Virus record (IMG/VR): IMGVR_UViG_3300013006_000020
Location: 57,998 to 121,997 of that record
From: a virus
Direction: 5' to 3' (one strand)
Length of the DNA: 64,000 bases
Part shown: one piece after another, positions 63,679 through 64,000 of the stretch
Numbering within the stretch: the first letter of the stretch is position 1
Layout: each line of letters starts with the position of its first letter
The notes under the pieces: generated by a model
The model's input: the letters and a program-made list of their open reading frames with translations, nothing else
Databases searched by the model: none
Told to the model about the DNA's origin: nothing
Position numbers and translations under genes: made by a program

Positions 63679-64000
63679 TTAGGACTGCATGCTGTTGAAT
63701 TCGTTGGGGTCGTAAGCCACGCCCTCAGCCCCGTGACCACAGTCATCACAGGTGCGCACCGTCCCCACTTGCTTAGTGTCTCCACCACACACACGGCACG
63801 TGATGGTCGCCTTGGCCCTCAGTCGCACAGACGATGGCATCGGCACACCAGACAGGCTCTCCTTCTTCGGCTCCTCTCCCGTGAACGGCTCCACCCTCAC
63901 ACAGGACGGCATGTTCTCGAGCATGGTCAGCAACTTCGTCAGCCCGCCCGTGGTCAGGAACTCCGGCACCTCATCCGCCGAAGGCTGCACGTACGTCAGA
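63679..64000 (-). CDS. Zinc-ribbon protein, 5' end outside the window
   Basis: The frame is open to the right edge without a good start, so it is probably truncated by the window. The end carries CRVCGGDTKQVGTVRTCDDCGHG, a CxxC...CxxC ribbon. GC-rich like its neighbours. Function unknown. Confidence 0.5.
   Translation of the reverse strand, partial: LTYVQPSADEVPEFLTTGGLTKLLTMLENMPSCVRVEPFTGEEPKKESLSGVPMPSSVRLRAKATITCRVCGGDTKQVGTVRTCDDCGHGAEGVAYDPNEFNSMQS

Noticed and set aside
1-64000. CRISPR arrays or insertion sequences
   Set aside because: No spaced identical repeats and no transposase motifs were seen in any frame.

Overview
The window reads as part of a large tailed dsDNA bacteriophage genome (Caudoviricetes), probably over 100 kb and cut at both ends. 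The support is a dense array of mostly overlapping genes, a complete phage-type replication and nucleotide set, rIIA/rIIB homologues, a phage sigma factor, tRNA genes, tail-fibre-like proteins and dozens of small proteins without recognisable function. The host is unknown. A bacterial host is implied. An LpxH-like phosphatase hints at a lipid A (Gram-negative) host, and the GACC cysteine pattern repeated in four virion-like proteins resembles repeats I associate with planctomycete surface proteins. Both are weak hints.

Layout. 1-3495 (+): end of a repetitive tail fibre, a leucine-rich-repeat-like protein, a sulfotransferase-like protein and three small proteins. 3496-5683 (-): two membrane proteins and two small genes. 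5694-5792: a structured leader RNA closed by a terminator-like hairpin. 5793-20368 (-): the replication and nucleotide block (split DnaE polymerase, RecB-like nuclease, SLOG protein, dNMP kinase, primase, DnaB helicase, Vsr-like nuclease, RecA/UvsX, FmdB-like zinc ribbon, dUTPase, B12-dependent ribonucleotide reductase, glycosyltransferase). 20403-24921 (+): an island of four tandem cysteine-rich paralogues. 24925-31341 (-): nuclease, methyltransferase fusion, glycosyltransferase, probable structural proteins, ThyX. 31328-36629 (-): LpxH-like phosphatase, several tiny membrane proteins, P-loop ATPase, homing-type nuclease, sigma factor. 36678-45731 (-): three tRNAs and one tRNA-like element mixed with metallophosphoesterase, SPOUT RNA methyltransferase, UvsE, methyltransferases, lipoproteins and a deaminase. 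45725-50876 (-): small genes, a DUF932 protein, rIIB and rIIA, with strong RNA hairpins between them. 50889-64000 (-): many small proteins, becoming clearly GC-richer from about 58.4 kb, with hairpin-bearing leaders, a kinase and a stand-alone proofreading exonuclease.

How the parts fit. DnaE half, primase, DnaB, RecA and the nucleases form the replisome and recombination set. ThyX, dUTPase, dNMP kinase, class II RNR and a deaminase supply dNTPs. UvsE repairs UV damage. The sigma factor may read a recurrent GTGTAT+AT-rich motif found just upstream of several virion-type genes. The tRNAs read AT-rich codons (AGA, AAA, TTG, perhaps ATA), as expected for an AT-rich phage in a GC-richer host.

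Most promising for novelty: DnaE truncated after its last catalytic aspartate, the tandem Cys-rich paralogue island, the GTGTAT promoter family, paired stem-loop modules in the GC-rich leaders, a tRNA-like RNA with a non-standard T loop, and the ERDxARR...GWDCFK motif family. All calls were made by eye from the sequence. No alignment or database search was run.
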